Shown here piece by piece: positions 31,807 to 43,384 of a DNA stretch of 64,000 nucleotides. The translations under genes and the position numbers were made by a program. Positions within the stretch are counted from its first letter, which is position 1. Each line of letters starts with the position of its first letter. The notes beneath the pieces were generated by a model. The model had not been told where the DNA came from, searched no databases, and saw nothing but the letters and a program-made list of their open reading frames with translations. This DNA comes from Liriodendron chinense (lineage: Eukaryota; Streptophyta; Magnoliopsida; Magnoliales; Magnoliaceae), in assembly GCA_003013855.2 (NCBI GenBank), contig ML058507.1:4340001-4404000 (forward strand), in the 5' to 3' direction.

Positions 31807-33774
31807 TGAAATTGCGGTTTTACCGCTTGTAGAGATACTCGGAGATATGTCTATGGACCTAGAGGGGGGGGGGGGGGGGGGGGGGGGGGTGAATAGGACT
31901 TTTTTAAAATTCTTTTCGCCTACTTATGCAATTCAACAAGTTTAAGCTAGGTAAGCAAGAACACCTTGGCTTCCAAGCCTTGGTGGGTCCAATCACAAGA
32001 CTAGCAAGAGTTAAGCAATAACCAACCCTAGTCTAAGCATGCATAGGAAGGAAATGATTCAACTAATTAAGCTACTAACCTATGCACCTTGTGTAGACTT
32101 ATGAGATTGGATCAATGAGCTCAAGTCTACACAAGTAGTGAAGGTACATCTTGTGCAAGGATGCCTACAAAGTGCCTAGCATGCATTCATATCAATCATT
32201 CATAATTAAGCAATTAAACTAACAATGCAAAGATATCAATGTGCTCAATAACAATCACAAACACAAGGATGTATAGTGGTTCGACTACGTGTCTACTCCA
32301 CTCCCGGTTCAAGTACTCAACCCCTTTGAGCACACCGGCATTCACTATCGGAGGTTTTAAATGAGGTTCACCTCTCAACCTTTACACGGAGGTTTTATCG
32401 GTTCACCTCTCAACCGTATCCGGAGTTTTAGACATAGGCTAACTCTCAACCTTATCGCACGTTTACTCCCGTGTCGGAGGCTCCCCCTTGGAGACTTAGT
32501 TTAGGCCCGGCTGACGGACCAAGGAACGGCTAACGTCCCTAAGACGAGCTTGACAAACAAACTCAAATTGGACTCTCAAATGAGACAACTTACTTGTCGG
32601 ATGAGCCCCTTGTTTAGCGCCGTAATGGGTTGCTTGATCTCCGCTCTCCCGTGCTTCAATCAGCTTCCCTTTGCTCCCTCGATCGTGTCGCCGTTGCGTC
32701 GCCAATGCCTCAGCCACATTCGATCAAACACCTTGCATGCGATGCCTTGAAATGCCCAAGGTGCTAGGAGAATGGGTGAATCTCATACATGGGATGTGTA
32801 GGTTGTTCCAACTAGGAGATTCACCTAGAGAGTCTTCTAGAGGTCTTGGACAAAGGATATACCTATGTGAAATAGTGTCACACCTCTAGATTTGAGAGAG
32901 GAATCAAGTCATCTCTTGATAGCATTTGAATGCCCATACTTGTGTTTGAAACACAAGGGATATGACTTGAAAACCTCCTCTTTGAGGCCCCAAAGGATGT
33001 ACAAATGATGTGGGTAAAGGGCTCTCTAAAACCTCTCTCTGTCTGACCCAAGAATGGAGCACCATATATATAGAAAAAGGGCTCCAACGGTCAGAAAACG
33101 GGCAGAAAACGGTTGCCCGACCTGTCCCGACCGGTCACGACCGGTCGGAGCTCTTTGCTGGAAGGCATACAAAAAACATCCAAGCCATCTACACAGGCCG
33201 ACCGGTCATGACCGGTCGGCACTCTTTGCTGGACAGGGTGGATGCCCCAGGCCGACCGGTCATGACCGGTCGGCGCACTTCTCTGGCTGGATTTGGATTA
33301 CCAGGCCGACCGGTCATGACCGGTCGGCCACCTCTGCTGGCTTCCATGGATATAGTAAAGGCCGACCGGTCCTGACCGGTCGGCTGGCCATTGAAAATGC
33401 AGCCAAGCTGCTGGCCGACCGGTCATGACCGGTCGGACCAGCCTGGGTCCCCTCACCTTTTATCTGATTTCTTCTTTCTCCAGCATGAAGATATAGGCCA
33501 AAGTTAGAGTGGTCAAAAGGGACACCTAGGGCCTATTTATGATGACTAAATGTACTCTAATATGGTCCAGGTCATCAAGGATACAAGGGGGATAGGTTTT
33601 GGTCGAGGTTAAGGCACCAAGGCATCTCATATACCTGAATCTTCTTCCTTGATGTGGCTGGACGTCTTGAGTCTTCTTTCTTTGTCTTCTTTGGGCTCAA
33701 CCGACTCTAGACTCACTGCTGTAAGTGATTGACAAACAAGGTGCACTAGTATGCCACGGAAAAGTGCACTAACA
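31807..33774 (-). repeat. 5' LTR of the gag-only copia element
   Basis: Nearly identical to 27865-29830. The palindrome array recurs at 33127-33436 with the same spacing. The G run is 26 long (31864-31889). The sense-strand end abuts the PBS. Confidence 0.95.
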
Positions 33775-34470
33775 CCATGCTCTCGACTTCAGGGCCCATT
33801 TCTGGAGCCCCTCCAGCCTGCGTGGCTTCGGTCACCTCGTTCTCAGCAGGAGCTTGCTCCTCTGCAGCTATGATGGTCGCGCCTCGCCCAAATTCCCCCA
33901 TATCGAAGGATGGGTTCATTCGTTGCACTACTCTTAGCGCAAAGTCGCGACCAGCATCATATGACTCATATCTTTCATCGTCATATAGCTACGAAGTCCG
34001 GAACTCGGAAATTGCCCAAGGACCTTCCTCCGAGAGCATTTTTACAAGGGCGACTTTCTCCTCTTCCCAGTGGATCGAGTCGTCCTTGAGCTGTGCAAGA
34101 GCGGAGCGCTCCTTCTCTAAGCTGTCGTTGGCTTCTTTGAGCTGCGACCTGGCCTCCGCAAGCCGCTCCTCCAACGAGATCTTGTCTTGGCGAAAGATCT
34201 CCTTCTCTCTCTCTCCGCCTTCTCCTTCAAATCGGCGAGCTTCACGAACTTAGAGTCCAAAGCTTGATACCTCTCGGTCAAAACTTGGACTTTTTCTATG
34301 AGGATCTTAATTTCCTCATCTTTCTTAGAGATCACCGCCTCACGGGACTTGAGGAGTTGATCCCTTCCTTGAACTGCCTTCTCCAAGGCAGCTCTCTTCC
34401 CCTCAGCTTCATCTATCACGCGACGGGCGACAACGATATCACGCCTCGTTCGCAGGATAAGATCTAAGCC

Positions 34471-34548
34471 CTGCAAAAGTAACGAAAAATGTGAGAAAGT
34501 ATTCTGGAACGTAACAACAGATTAAAGCAGGCCTTGGCAGGGTTTTAC
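34471..34548 (-). other. Predicted 78-bp intron in the Tat-2 antisense gene
   Basis: The donor CAG|GTAAAACC and acceptor TTACTTTTGCAG|GGC join two frames in register on the minus strand. Read-through would meet a stop. Confidence 0.75.
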
Positions 34549-35239
34549 CTGAACCATCCTCACCCCCGCTTCGAGGAAGAGGTTCTCAGGGCTTGGCTCG
34601 GGAAGAGAGCCGAAGGTTTGGGGGGAAACGTTCTCGAACAAAAATTTGCATACTGGATGAAGGTGGCGAGGGATAGAATATGTCCCACTTCCAGACGGTT
34701 GGGCAACGACCAACCCAGCCGTCTCGCGAGGTGGGGCCATCGACTCGCGAGCAGGTCCCTGCTCGGCAGCAGGGATCAGCTCGCGAACAGGAGCCGGCTC
34801 TCGAGGCTCTATTTGCTCTCGAGCCGCTTCAGCTGGGGGGCAGCTGGACCCTGCCCCATCCCGGGAGTTGTCAGCAATGTTTATCACTGGCGGTCCAGGT
34901 GCGACCACCAGTGAGGGAATATTGGGCCCTGCCGGTGCCCCCGCCGTGCTCGCGAGAAGGGCAGGCTGATCGCTACCCTTACGGACGGGTGGTTGAGATG
35001 GTTCGGCAGTCGTTCTCTTCTGCCTCTTGGAGTTCGTGCCCTTGAGACGAGGCAACAGACCCCTCTTTTCTCCCGCCTTTGTCATCGCAACTTCTTCGCT
35101 GGATATTAGGCCCGCTGCTGCAAGTCCCGAGGGAGACAAGAAAGTCTCGATGTGCTTATCACAACAGGCACCTTGTATACCCTGACTATCTTCTCGTTGA
35201 TCCCTCCCTTCAAATTTAGTTTTCTCAAGGCCGGGATAC

Positions 35240-35324
35240 CTGCGAGCACAAACAGAGGTCAAAGAATGAAGTGAAACCCTAAAATCTTAACTGGAGAAAA
35301 TTGCACAATGCGGGACTGTGCCTA
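35240..35324 (-). other. Predicted 85-bp intron in the Tat-2 antisense gene
   Basis: On the minus strand the donor is GAAG|GTAGGC and the acceptor is TGTGCTCGCAG|GTATCC, with a T-rich tail. The frames either side do not join perfectly with this pair, so a nearby indel or another donor is possible. Confidence 0.55.
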
Positions 35325-36097
35325 CCTTCACAGCAAAAATGGGTAACTCCTGGGCCCCTGGAGGAAGCAGACTCCCAGTTCCCGGAAGCATAGAACCACC
35401 ATTTCCTCCAGCCGGGATAGTTCGAGGAGGGTTTCCCCAGCACGAAGTTATCCCGGTGCCAGTAGCACAGGTAGTACCAGCCTTCGCTGGAGGGTGCTTT
35501 CTTCAGATGGAACATACGGAGGACCTCTTCACCCGTGAGTTCCCCGTTGCCGGCCTGAGCCCAGAGGGCAAAGGAGCCCAGAACTACCCTCCATCCGTTC
35601 ACGATGAGCTGCCCGGGTGCAATCTTAAAACATCATAGAACGTCGCGTATGAAGGGATGGAGGGGGAGCCGTACCCCCAGGATGAGTTGGTACTCGTAAA
35701 AAGCTACGCATCCCGGGGGAGGGGAGTCTGGTGTCTCTCCATCTCTGGGCAATCGGAGAATGACTGAGTCGGGGATAAGATATTTCTCCCGTAACTCAGC
35801 CAGCCGATCCTCCGATAAAACAGAAGGATACCCGGATGCTGTATATCTCCCTGCCAGAACCCTCGCACTGCTAGAAGCAGAGGATTCCGGAGTGGCATCG
35901 CCTAGAGGAACGGTGGTCTCGTCAGAGTTCCCAGCCATGAAGAGGTTTTAAGAAGATAAGAAAAAGAAAAGAAAAAGGCCTGTACCCAGGAAAGAATGAA
36001 AGAAGGAAAAGCACCGGAGGAAGAAGAATGAAAAAGATAGTTGCAAATTCCCTTCGAAGAGCTTCTATAGAAAACCGGAGAAATGGCGGACTCCGTA

Positions 36098-36199
36098 CAT
36101 TTATAGGCAATCATTCCACCGCATCTGGTGATACGTGGCAGCCCCTCCTTCGGCACCGCAGTCGAGCAGGCACGCCCATTAACTCCCATGACACGTGGC
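36098..36199 (-). promoter_or_regulatory. Candidate promoter of the Tat-2 antisense gene
   Basis: The minus strand has CTATAAATG at 36098-36106, about 160 bp upstream of the ATG at 35938. Farther upstream are two direct ACGTGGC motifs, in TACGTGGCA (36132-36140) and ACACGTGGCA (36191-36200), 60 bp apart. ACGTGGC is the core of plant G-box/ABRE-type sites. Function is inferred from position only. Confidence 0.5.
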
Positions 36200-36356
36200 A
36201 AGCGCCCCTTCATTTTCTGTCTGCGGAAAGGCTGTGGAAAGCTGGCGCTCATTAATTCCAGCCCATCATGTATGGTTCCGTTCTCGATGAAGGCAGCCGG
36301 CGGTTACGTGTGATAGTGAGCTAAGTCCTTCCCTTAAGAATTCTTGGCGGTAAGGA

Positions 36357-36369
36357 CTTAGGGGGCATC
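36357..36369 (+). promoter_or_regulatory. Tat-2 polypurine tract
   Basis: TTAGGGGGCATC-type tract directly before the 3' LTR start at 36370, matching the form seen before the Tat-1 LTR. Confidence 0.8.
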
Positions 36370-37411
36370 TGTTATAGGCAAAATGATGGAGATCCAACTT
36401 AGCTGATTTTATGCGGACGCCCATCCGACTCTCGAGATCATCTGAGCGAGAGTCGCAGATCGAGTAAATACGGAATGCCCATTCAACTCTCGAGATCATA
36501 TGCTCGAGAGTCGCAGAGTTGGGTAAGTGCGGGACGCCCACTCGACTCTCGAGATAAGCTGTTCGAGAGTCACAGGATGGATAAATACAGAGCACCTATT
36601 CGCAAGGCCTCGAGCTCCCATAGCCGATAGTCAGATAAAGCAGAGATTCCCTTCTTGATCTGCGAGCAGACCTTCTCACAAGTCATTGAAAAGTGTTACA
36701 TCTGAATGAGCGAGCATTTGGACTCGCGACCATATTCCAACATGCGAAGGGCTTTTTCTGTGGCGACACCCCTTTGCCTTCAGTACTAACACCCGATTCC
36801 CGTCGAACAGCTTGTCCAATCCCTCTGTGACACCAAGCAGGGCTACACCCAGTTCAGGTGGTCTCCGCTCCTTCGGCGTCTCCTTCCTTTTCGCCGGTTA
36901 TGACTCCAACTACAGCTTCCAGCTCTACATGAGCAATCAAAGCTATTACCACGCCTACCAGCATCCCGAATAGGTCGATTTTGGGCTTATCTTCTCTTGT
37001 GGTTCCGAATCTCAAGGGATTGTTATCAAGGAACGTGATTGCCAAAATAAGTAATTGGGTTAGATCTCGTCTTTAAGGATAAGGATCTTATCCCACGAGA
37101 TCAGCGGGATCCCATATCGTACACGAAATCAGCGGGATCTCGATATCTTACGTAACAGATTGGATCGCTTCAGATCTATATAAAGGGATGACTCCATTGA
37201 GAGAGGTACACACAATATTCAATCCCTAGTCTCGCTTTGCTTGGATATTCTTGTTCTTCTTGCTTTGCCTGACTTAAGCATCGGAGGGCTAACGGCTGGA
37301 CCCCAGCCACCCTTAGTTGCTTTCTGTCTTCTTACAGGTCTGGTGGAAGAAATCCTTGTTGGAGAGAAGGTGAACGACCGGAGGATCCTGTTACAGAATC
37401 TGACATTAACA
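36370..37411 (+). repeat. Tat-2 3' LTR
   Basis: TGTTATAGGCAAAATG...GACATTAACA, TATATAAA at 37177-37184. It is followed by AAAGT, the right target duplication. Confidence 0.93.
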
Positions 37412-37760
37412 AAAGTAATTTTGGGAGTGGAGTAGGTATAGTTTTTAAGCACTAAACCACCATAACTCTTTGTGTTGTGGTGATTGATTATTCCTTGTTT
37501 ATGTGTTTGATATTTTGTAAAATCTTAAATTGTGACATAAGATTGTCCTACGTAAGTTTTTAAGTGAAAAGTTGTCCTACGATTTGAATAAGATTTCAGA
37601 TTTTTTATTGCCTTGCTTATTCTTGTTAATCTTGAGCTTTTACTCTAATTGTATTTTAAGATTGCTAGAGTTTGGTGGTCCTATTCACCCTCCCCTCTAG
37701 GACATTTATAGCTCCACCTTTTTTAGTTGTCCACTGGGCCCACCGAATAAGTCCCTTTCA
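37412..37760 (+). repeat. Copia LTR, 3' segment
   Basis: Continuation of the LTR interrupted at 20586. It carries the TATTCACCCTCCCCTCTAGG phrase usual near copia LTR ends. I place the end at CCCTTTCA (37760), but this is uncertain. Confidence 0.5.
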
Positions 37761-39168
37761 GAGTTAATTATTCTTGTGTTGATTGTTGAATTACACTTTA
37801 TGAATCTGGAATACCATCATTCCCATTATGAATAGTCCACTTAAAATAGTACTGTGACTTAATCTACTAAATCTCATGAGCCAGGCTTGATGGTATGGGA
37901 CACCGTGCCTGAGTTGTCGGCTTACGTTAGGGTGGTGCCTCCCCGCAGTGACTGGTAAGCATTGACGTGAGTGACAGATTGTTGTTTGAATGACCCCTGT
38001 GACAAATGTGACCATGATATATGTTTGCATGCTTGTACATCGTTTGAACGACCCGGCCATGCATTGGTTTAATTCTAAGTGACACGCTCGCACATCTGAA
38101 TTAATTAATTGTATTTCATATATGGGTGGCGAGTCCTTCCGCTTGATTTGGGTGTGGATAACGAGTCACGGCCAGACCATGCTTTCATGAGAGGATAACT
38201 CAAAAATTGGATCGAGGGGGTATTGGCGATGATTGGTAACACATCATAGGGAGCCAGATAGTCCCAGTTAGACTTTACAATAAAATGACGATATTCTGGC
38301 TTCACCGATTTGCTAGATGAATTAGGACTAATAAAAACTTGAATTAATCATGCATACATAACATTACATTTGAGAGGGACTCATGGGTGCCTGGTTGCTT
38401 GACGTGGTGTCAGTGCTACCTCTTGAGCTCTTTATGTGAATTGCCCAGGGACATGCATGCACTTGTGGGTGCTTGGTTGACTGTTAGAAAGGTCAAGCCA
38501 TCACTTTCCTTTATTTGCATCTCATGCATCCCTGCATTAATCAACTAGTTTAGGAAATCGATTGCATGTTGTGCTTTCATTGCCTATGCATGTTTAAGCG
38601 CATAATATGTGTAACTTGCTTAGTATTTTTACGTTAAAGTTAACATGCTTAAGAGTAGCACTTCTAGCAATATGTAATTGTCGTGAACTTATCTATAACT
38701 AAAATGTCCTGAGTATAACCTTGGGGTTATTTCTTCACTATGTTGGTGTTTTAACGCCTTTTATTTGATATATGCAGATGCCTCAAGAATAGGACCAGAT
38801 GGTGGTGCGCTCGGCCGCCCCAGTAGTCTTATAACTTTCTCCTTTAATAGTTATATTTTTCCTTCCTATTGCATTTATTGTAATTAGTATAATTCTCATG
38901 TGGGCTAACACTGCATTTGAATTGTATCTTTTGGGTGCTACCCCTATATTTCTAGATTTAGTTATCTCCGCTTTGCTTATGATTTGCTCATTGAAATGCG
39001 TTACTCTGATGATTTGTAAATGGAATGTACTTAAATATGATTAAGGACACAAGCGGGAGAATTTTCCACTTGTGACATACCTAGACAAGCATTTTATTAA
39101 GTTAACACCCGGGAACTCGAGATTAGGGTCTCCGTACTCAAGTGTCGATTTTCGGGGCTTTAAAACTA
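37761..39168 (+). repeat. 3' fragment of a long chromovirus-like LTR
   Basis: The end (AACACCCGGGAACTCGAG ... TTTTCGGGGCTTTAAAA) resembles the end of the insertion at 1393-6284 (AACGCCCGGATTTTTGG ... ATCCGGGGCGTTACA). The body contains GACCCGGCCATGCATTGG-like sequence and no ORF of note. The 5' part is missing. Confidence 0.5.
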
Positions 39169-39931
39169 TAGAATAAAGTTGATAGTTTTAGACAATTTTA
39201 AAGATCTCTTGTGTTTATAGATGCATGAGATGCTTATGAGTTTTTTAAATTAATCAAACTAGTTTATGGGGTTTTGATTTGTGGAAACCCCATCCTAAGA
39301 TTCATCGGATATAGTGAATGCTTCGAGTTCTCCATGAATTGAAACATTAATTTTTTTGTTAGAACTAATTGATGAAGTTCATTTCCATTTTGTTAAATCT
39401 GATTTAGAGAGAATTATTCATTGATGTTGGTTTGATTAAAGTTTTAGTTTTGGTTCTACTTCGATCTAGTGACAAGATGTTTAAGAAAGCCAAAGCTTTA
39501 ATCTTACATCTTTAAAAATGGATCTATATATATAATTCATTAACTTGGATTCCCTACGATCAGTGACTTGGTCCTTAATTAGGGAACTAGTTCAATGGAT
39601 GTTCTATCTATGTTGGATTGTTGAAATATTATTTAATCGCTTTATTATCTGGCTGGATAGGATAGGAATTCGATTCCAATTGGGTTATCCAATTGAATTA
39701 ATTGAATTGGCATTATGAATAACTAGAAGTGGATCATTGATGCTCTATTTTTTCATTAATTTTCTTTTCAAATCTGAATTCTTTTATCATCAAACCAAAC
39801 TTCAGTTTAGTTTAGTTCTAGATCTTAGAAACCCTTTGAGTGTTTGAACTTATATCCTTTCATGTGAATCGACCTTGGTCTCACTGAGATTATTACTATA
39901 TTGTGGCCCTGCACTTGAGGTTGTGACCACA
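39169..39931 (+). repeat. 3' fragment of a plus-sense Athila-like LTR
   Basis: The right part matches other family LTR ends (GAATCGACCTTGGTCTCACTGAGATTATTACTA, GCACTTGAGGT). It is truncated on the left and diverged, with terminal GACCACA. Confidence 0.6.
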
Positions 39932-40251
39932 CGCATACGTTAGCTCCCATATTTCTTTGGCGTTAACAACGCCGGCACAGTGCAAGGGCTCATACTTTCC
40001 CTCAAAAGAACTTTCCTTATCAACTCTTTAACTTGCCCTTGGAGTATTTCACATTCCTTTGAGCTCATTCAGTAATGTAGTCGATTGGGCAAACTAGCCC
40101 CAAGAATGAGATCAATATGGTGTTGAATATCTCTCATTGGTGGCAAGCCATCTGGGATATCCTCGGGCCAGATTTCTTGAAATTTATCCACAATTGGCCA
40201 AAGGGTCAGAGGAATGTTCATGCCTTCTAGCTCCTCACCCTTTACCACCTT
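39932..40251 (-). pseudogene. Chromovirus-like RT N-terminal fragment
   Basis: On the minus strand a frame reads PEDIPDGLPPMRDIQHHIDL and then continues through PNRLHY, a stop, KECEILQGQVKELI and a PALLTPKK end. This is the tether-to-RT start typical of plant chromoviruses (Tekay/Reina type). About 100 residues remain, wedged between two Athila-like LTR fragments of opposite sense. It is probably the original host of those insertions. Confidence 0.8.
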
Positions 40252-41688
40252 TGGATAACCCTAAGTGTAGGGTTGCTCTATAGTAATAATTTGATTGTGA
40301 GACCGACATTGTCCTCGGGGATTATAGTAACAGAATCCAAAAGGTCTAATTAACTACTTAGAAAAAGGGTTGAATTGGTGAACTTGAACTAAAAGAATAT
40401 AAAAATAAGAAATTCAAAGATTTAAAAGTAACTATAGCATCAAATATCCACTTGAGTAATCCTTAATATTAATTCATCCGTAAAAGCACAATACACAATT
40501 GGAATCGAAGTCTTATCTTTATCCAATCGGAAGATATCACATTAAAAAAGCCCAACTTAAGTTAAATCTGAAAATTCAGAACTTCTAGTTCTATTTCAAG
40601 TACAGAGAACTTGAAATAGAATGGAACTTTGAAGCATCAATCATATCCTTTAATCATGATTGATCTAGGGTTTTCAAACATTCAAATCTCATTAAGGCAT
40701 CATGACAATTCTCAGAAACTTGAAAGCATCTCAAATATATGGCACTAAAGATATCAAAATTTCTCTAAAAATATCAACTTTGTTCAAAATAGAACTTGAA
40801 GAATCATAATTCAAACTTAATGTACTTGTAAAAATGAATCAAACATTGAAAGATTACTACAAGCTTCAGCTCTTAGCTCTATCTAAGAGATATAGCCAAC
40901 CAAAGACATGATTGAACTAGAAAATAAAAGAAAAACTAGGAAAAACATGAAAACTAGAAGAAAACTTGAAGAACTTGGAGTTGTAGAAGCTCTACTTCAA
41001 ATTTCTCTACCTCCAGCACATCTAGGACTCCTCCAGGATGATTTTGGAAGAGAGTGGAGGTGTACTTTTATAGCAAAAATCGCCCATCGACTTGGATTTG
41101 TATAACTTTATCGCACTTGAAAGGCAGTTCACGACTGATCTTAGCTCACTGCCAACCGGTCGTGGCTCAAATGCAATGAACATAATAGATTCTGGACTTC
41201 TGCTCTTCACGAGCACGACTAGTCTTGGCCTCCTGAGTGACTGGTCGTGGATGCTTGAAAACAGTCTAGCAAGGTTGGACTTTAAATCTTTTCTTTCTCT
41301 TCTTTATTCGATCGGTCCTAGCTATGGCTAACCGGTCGTGGGCTTTGGACTACTAGTCATGCGACTAGTCTTGGATACACAAAAATTGTCCAGCAACAAG
41401 TCCTCCTGGAAGATGAAATTAGATCGGTCAAGCAACCGGTCTTGAAAAATTATTGCGTCTTTAATTTTCTTTTCTTCTTTCCTTCCTTTCTTCTTTCATC
41501 CACTTCTTGGCTCTTCTTCCTTTGTTCCTTTGAGCGCTTCAAATTAGTCCTTTTAACATTAAAATCATGAGGTCACTCTCTCTTTCCTACAAGCACAAAT
41601 ACACATATAAGTAAATGACTTTAATAGCTTAAACAATGCAAATGTGAGATGAATTGGGGTCCAGATATACACAATTCAGATCTCAACA
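40252..41688 (-). repeat. Diverged Athila-like LTR, minus sense
   Basis: Starts TGGATAACCCTAAGTGTAGGGTTG on + and ends ATCTCAACA. The TATAAAAG box on minus lies near 41067. Upstream in sense are decayed palindromes (AACCGGTCGTGG, GACTAGTC, AGATCGGTCAAG, 41150-41450) and a pyrimidine-rich block (41458-41530). It is the 3' LTR of the minus-sense piece that follows. Confidence 0.75.
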
Positions 41689-42014
41689 CACCCCAACCAG
41701 CATTTTCCTACTCCCGAGCAAAACATGCATGAAAATAAATCAATTTCTCCAACCTCAACTCTCTCTCAGAAATTAACTTCTATAAACTCCAGATCATGTG
41801 ATATTGAAATTCAAAATATACTAAGCAATAGATATTGAAATCCTAATCTTCCAATAACATAACGAGTGTTCTCATAGAGTTCCCATTGATTATATAATAA
41901 ATATAACTTATTCAAACAATTATGGTCTAGTGTGCTCAGTGAATGCTTCACTCATCATTTTTAAGATTGCCCTTCTTTTCATTGATCAATTGGACTATAA
42001 TTCTAAAAAGTGTA
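41689..42014 (-). mobile_element. 3' internal end of a minus-sense Athila-like element
   Basis: Starts CACCCCAACCAGCATTTTCCTACTCCCGAGC, the reverse of the GCTCGGGACTAGCAAAATGCTAGTTGGGG PPT region seen at 44470. It runs 326 bp and stops abruptly at the plus-sense LTR fragment. Confidence 0.7.
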
Positions 42015-42117
42015 TGTTGAGCTCTTAAATTATACATATTCTAACCCCATTAGATCACATTTTATGCATGATTTCCATGTTTAAAAAACTATCAAATGCA
42101 TGTTTTGTGATTGTAGG

Positions 42118-42151
<34 letters not shown>

Positions 42152-42165
42152 CGCCTATTTTAAGA
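42015..42165 (+). repeat. Truncated 5' LTR (first ~150 bp) fused to internal ORF
   Basis: Begins TGTTGAGCTCTTAAATTATACATATTC and includes a GA run (42121-42149). The junction with internal ORF sequence is near 42165, where LTR-type ATTTTAAGA meets ORF-type AAGAGTTTCTTTCTCA. It shares about four bases (AAGA), suggesting a deletion through microhomology that removed most of the LTR, the PBS and the ORF start. Confidence 0.7.
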
Positions 42166-43384
42166 GTTTCTTTCTCATAAGCCGCAACCGACACGAACTC
42201 TTGAGGATATGCTGCGAGAGTTTATGGAAATAACTGAGCAATGCATACAAAACCTCTCGCCATCTCAAAATCCTGAACCCGACATTGGGAACACCGAATC
42301 AATCCCCAACATAGAGGAGGATGTGGCTATCCAAGCCTAACCCTCTTCCGATTTGATGACTAAACTTTTAGAGGATGTAGATCTCAGTGATCCCACCATT
42401 ACCATCGATTATGGTGAATCAACTGTCTCTTTTAGCTATTCCGATTTGAATGATGAAGAGATTTCAAGGATGGTTGACGAACCCGAGGAATCTACAAAAT
42501 CTGAAAGTGATAGTTTGATTGCCTACAATGAGGGTTTGAAGGATGATTGTGAGTCCATGATTTCTTCTTCCAAAGGGCCGAATGTTTTTGAGTCACCGAA
42601 AGATATTCTTGTTAGAGAGATGGCCGAAGTCGATATTTTTGAGTCCTTCCACCAACAACACATGCCGGATTCTATTGTGGAAGAACTCCCTTGGGTTGAA
42701 AATTCTGTTTCTTTGGATGACGGAGTGGCACAATCTGAAATTTCAAAATATCAACCAATGCTAGATGATGTGCTTACCACTGAATCTGAAAAATTTTCTT
42801 TGGAAAACCTCCCCTCGATAGAGGAGGAATTCCTTACCCTTGAAACAGAATTTCTTCAATCACTTAGGGAGAACGAGGACCCTTCATCCGACTCTCTCGA
42901 TTTCTTAGAGGAATGCATGACCCACCCCTATCATTTGGATGATGAGATGATTAAGGAGTTGGATAGTTTGTTAGACACGGTGTTGGTGCCTGAAGAACAC
43001 CATTCCACTAATTTACACTCTTTATCATTATTTGTGGAAACACCATGCAATTCTGAATTTGTGGAGGAGACAACCCAAACTGAAAAATACTTAATGAATG
43101 TCTCTCCACCATCATGGGTTCTTCAACCCATTGAAAATTCTAATTGGGAGGACCCATTTTTAATCAATTACAACCCAATTCAGAACTTAAGGAGATATCT
43201 TTTTGCTGCTCTTATCTCCTCCTTACATGCGTGGTGTGCACACTATGATTGGACCTTCATGAAGAAACGCACCCAGGTATACATTCGAGCAGGACTTTGG
43301 ATGGTCCTCATGAGAAACCTATTGAAATTCATGAAGATCCTGCTCAAATTTGAACATGTAGTCGATCGGACTAATCAAAGGTAG
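42166..43384 (+). pseudogene. Unrecognised acidic ORF of a non-autonomous Athila-like family, copy 1 (5'-truncated)
   Basis: I do not recognise this protein. The frame is homologous to 58831-60444 and lacks about the first 130 codons, lost in the 5' deletion. One TAA near 42338 sits where copy 2 has a Gln codon; afterwards the frame is open to 43384. It is rich in Glu, Asp and Ser in the middle. The C-terminal part has hydrophobic and basic blocks (RRYLFAALISSLHAW, LWMVLMRNLLKFMKILLKF). No RT, integrase, protease or zinc knuckle motif is visible. Its position between LTR pieces shows it belongs to the element and not to the host. Confidence 0.75.

Larger units (their letters stand above)
27865..33774 (-). 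mobile_element. Gag-only Ty1/copia element, very recent, TSD CCATG
   Basis: Two LTRs (27865-29830 and 31807-33774) flank a 1976-bp interior holding only a gag ORF. CCATG flanks both ends exactly (27860-27864 and 33775-33779). By eye the LTRs differ by one substitution and by G-run length (24 vs 26), so the insertion is the youngest datable event here. PBS and PPT are intact. With LTRs, gag and no pol it matches the published TR-GAG class of non-autonomous elements. It must have been moved by enzymes supplied in trans. Confidence 0.95.
27840..35938 (-). pseudogene. Antisense gene of Tat-2: putative gypsy-type transposon family protein
   Basis: It starts at the ATG at 35938 on the minus strand and ends at TGA 27840-27842, after a C-terminus split by the nested copia element. 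The N-terminal part (IPDSVILRLP, GVRLPLHPFIRDVL, NGWRVVLGSFALW, 35300-35860) resembles the plant family annotated as putative gypsy type transposon (PF04195). A Pro/Ala/Glu-rich linker follows (34550-35200), then a long charged coiled-coil region (33990-34460). Predicted introns are 35240-35324 and 34471-34548. Defects seen are a TGA at 35633-35635, a one-base shift in a CT run near 34200, a TAG at 33986-33988, and the 5.9-kb insertion. A TATA-like box lies upstream at 36098-36105. Family assignment is by recall. Confidence 0.7.
20587..37411 (+). mobile_element. Tat-2: two-LTR Tat-lineage element with antisense gene
   Basis: The element has 5' LTR, PBS, fused gag-pol, tandem repeat, antisense gene on minus, PPT and 3' LTR. 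The target duplication is GAAGT/AAAGT with one mismatch. By eye the LTRs differ at roughly 20-25 of about 1040 positions, so the insertion is moderately young. About 5.9 kb of its 16.8 kb is the nested copia element at 27865-33774. The gag-pol has three stops and two frameshifts, so this copy is not autonomous now. The dual RNase H supports the Tat lineage. Confidence 0.9.

Noticed and set aside
42353..43384. 343-codon ORF considered as a host gene.
   Set aside because: A second copy lies between complete LTRs at 58831-60444 and both are flanked by the same untranslated regions, so it belongs to a retroelement.
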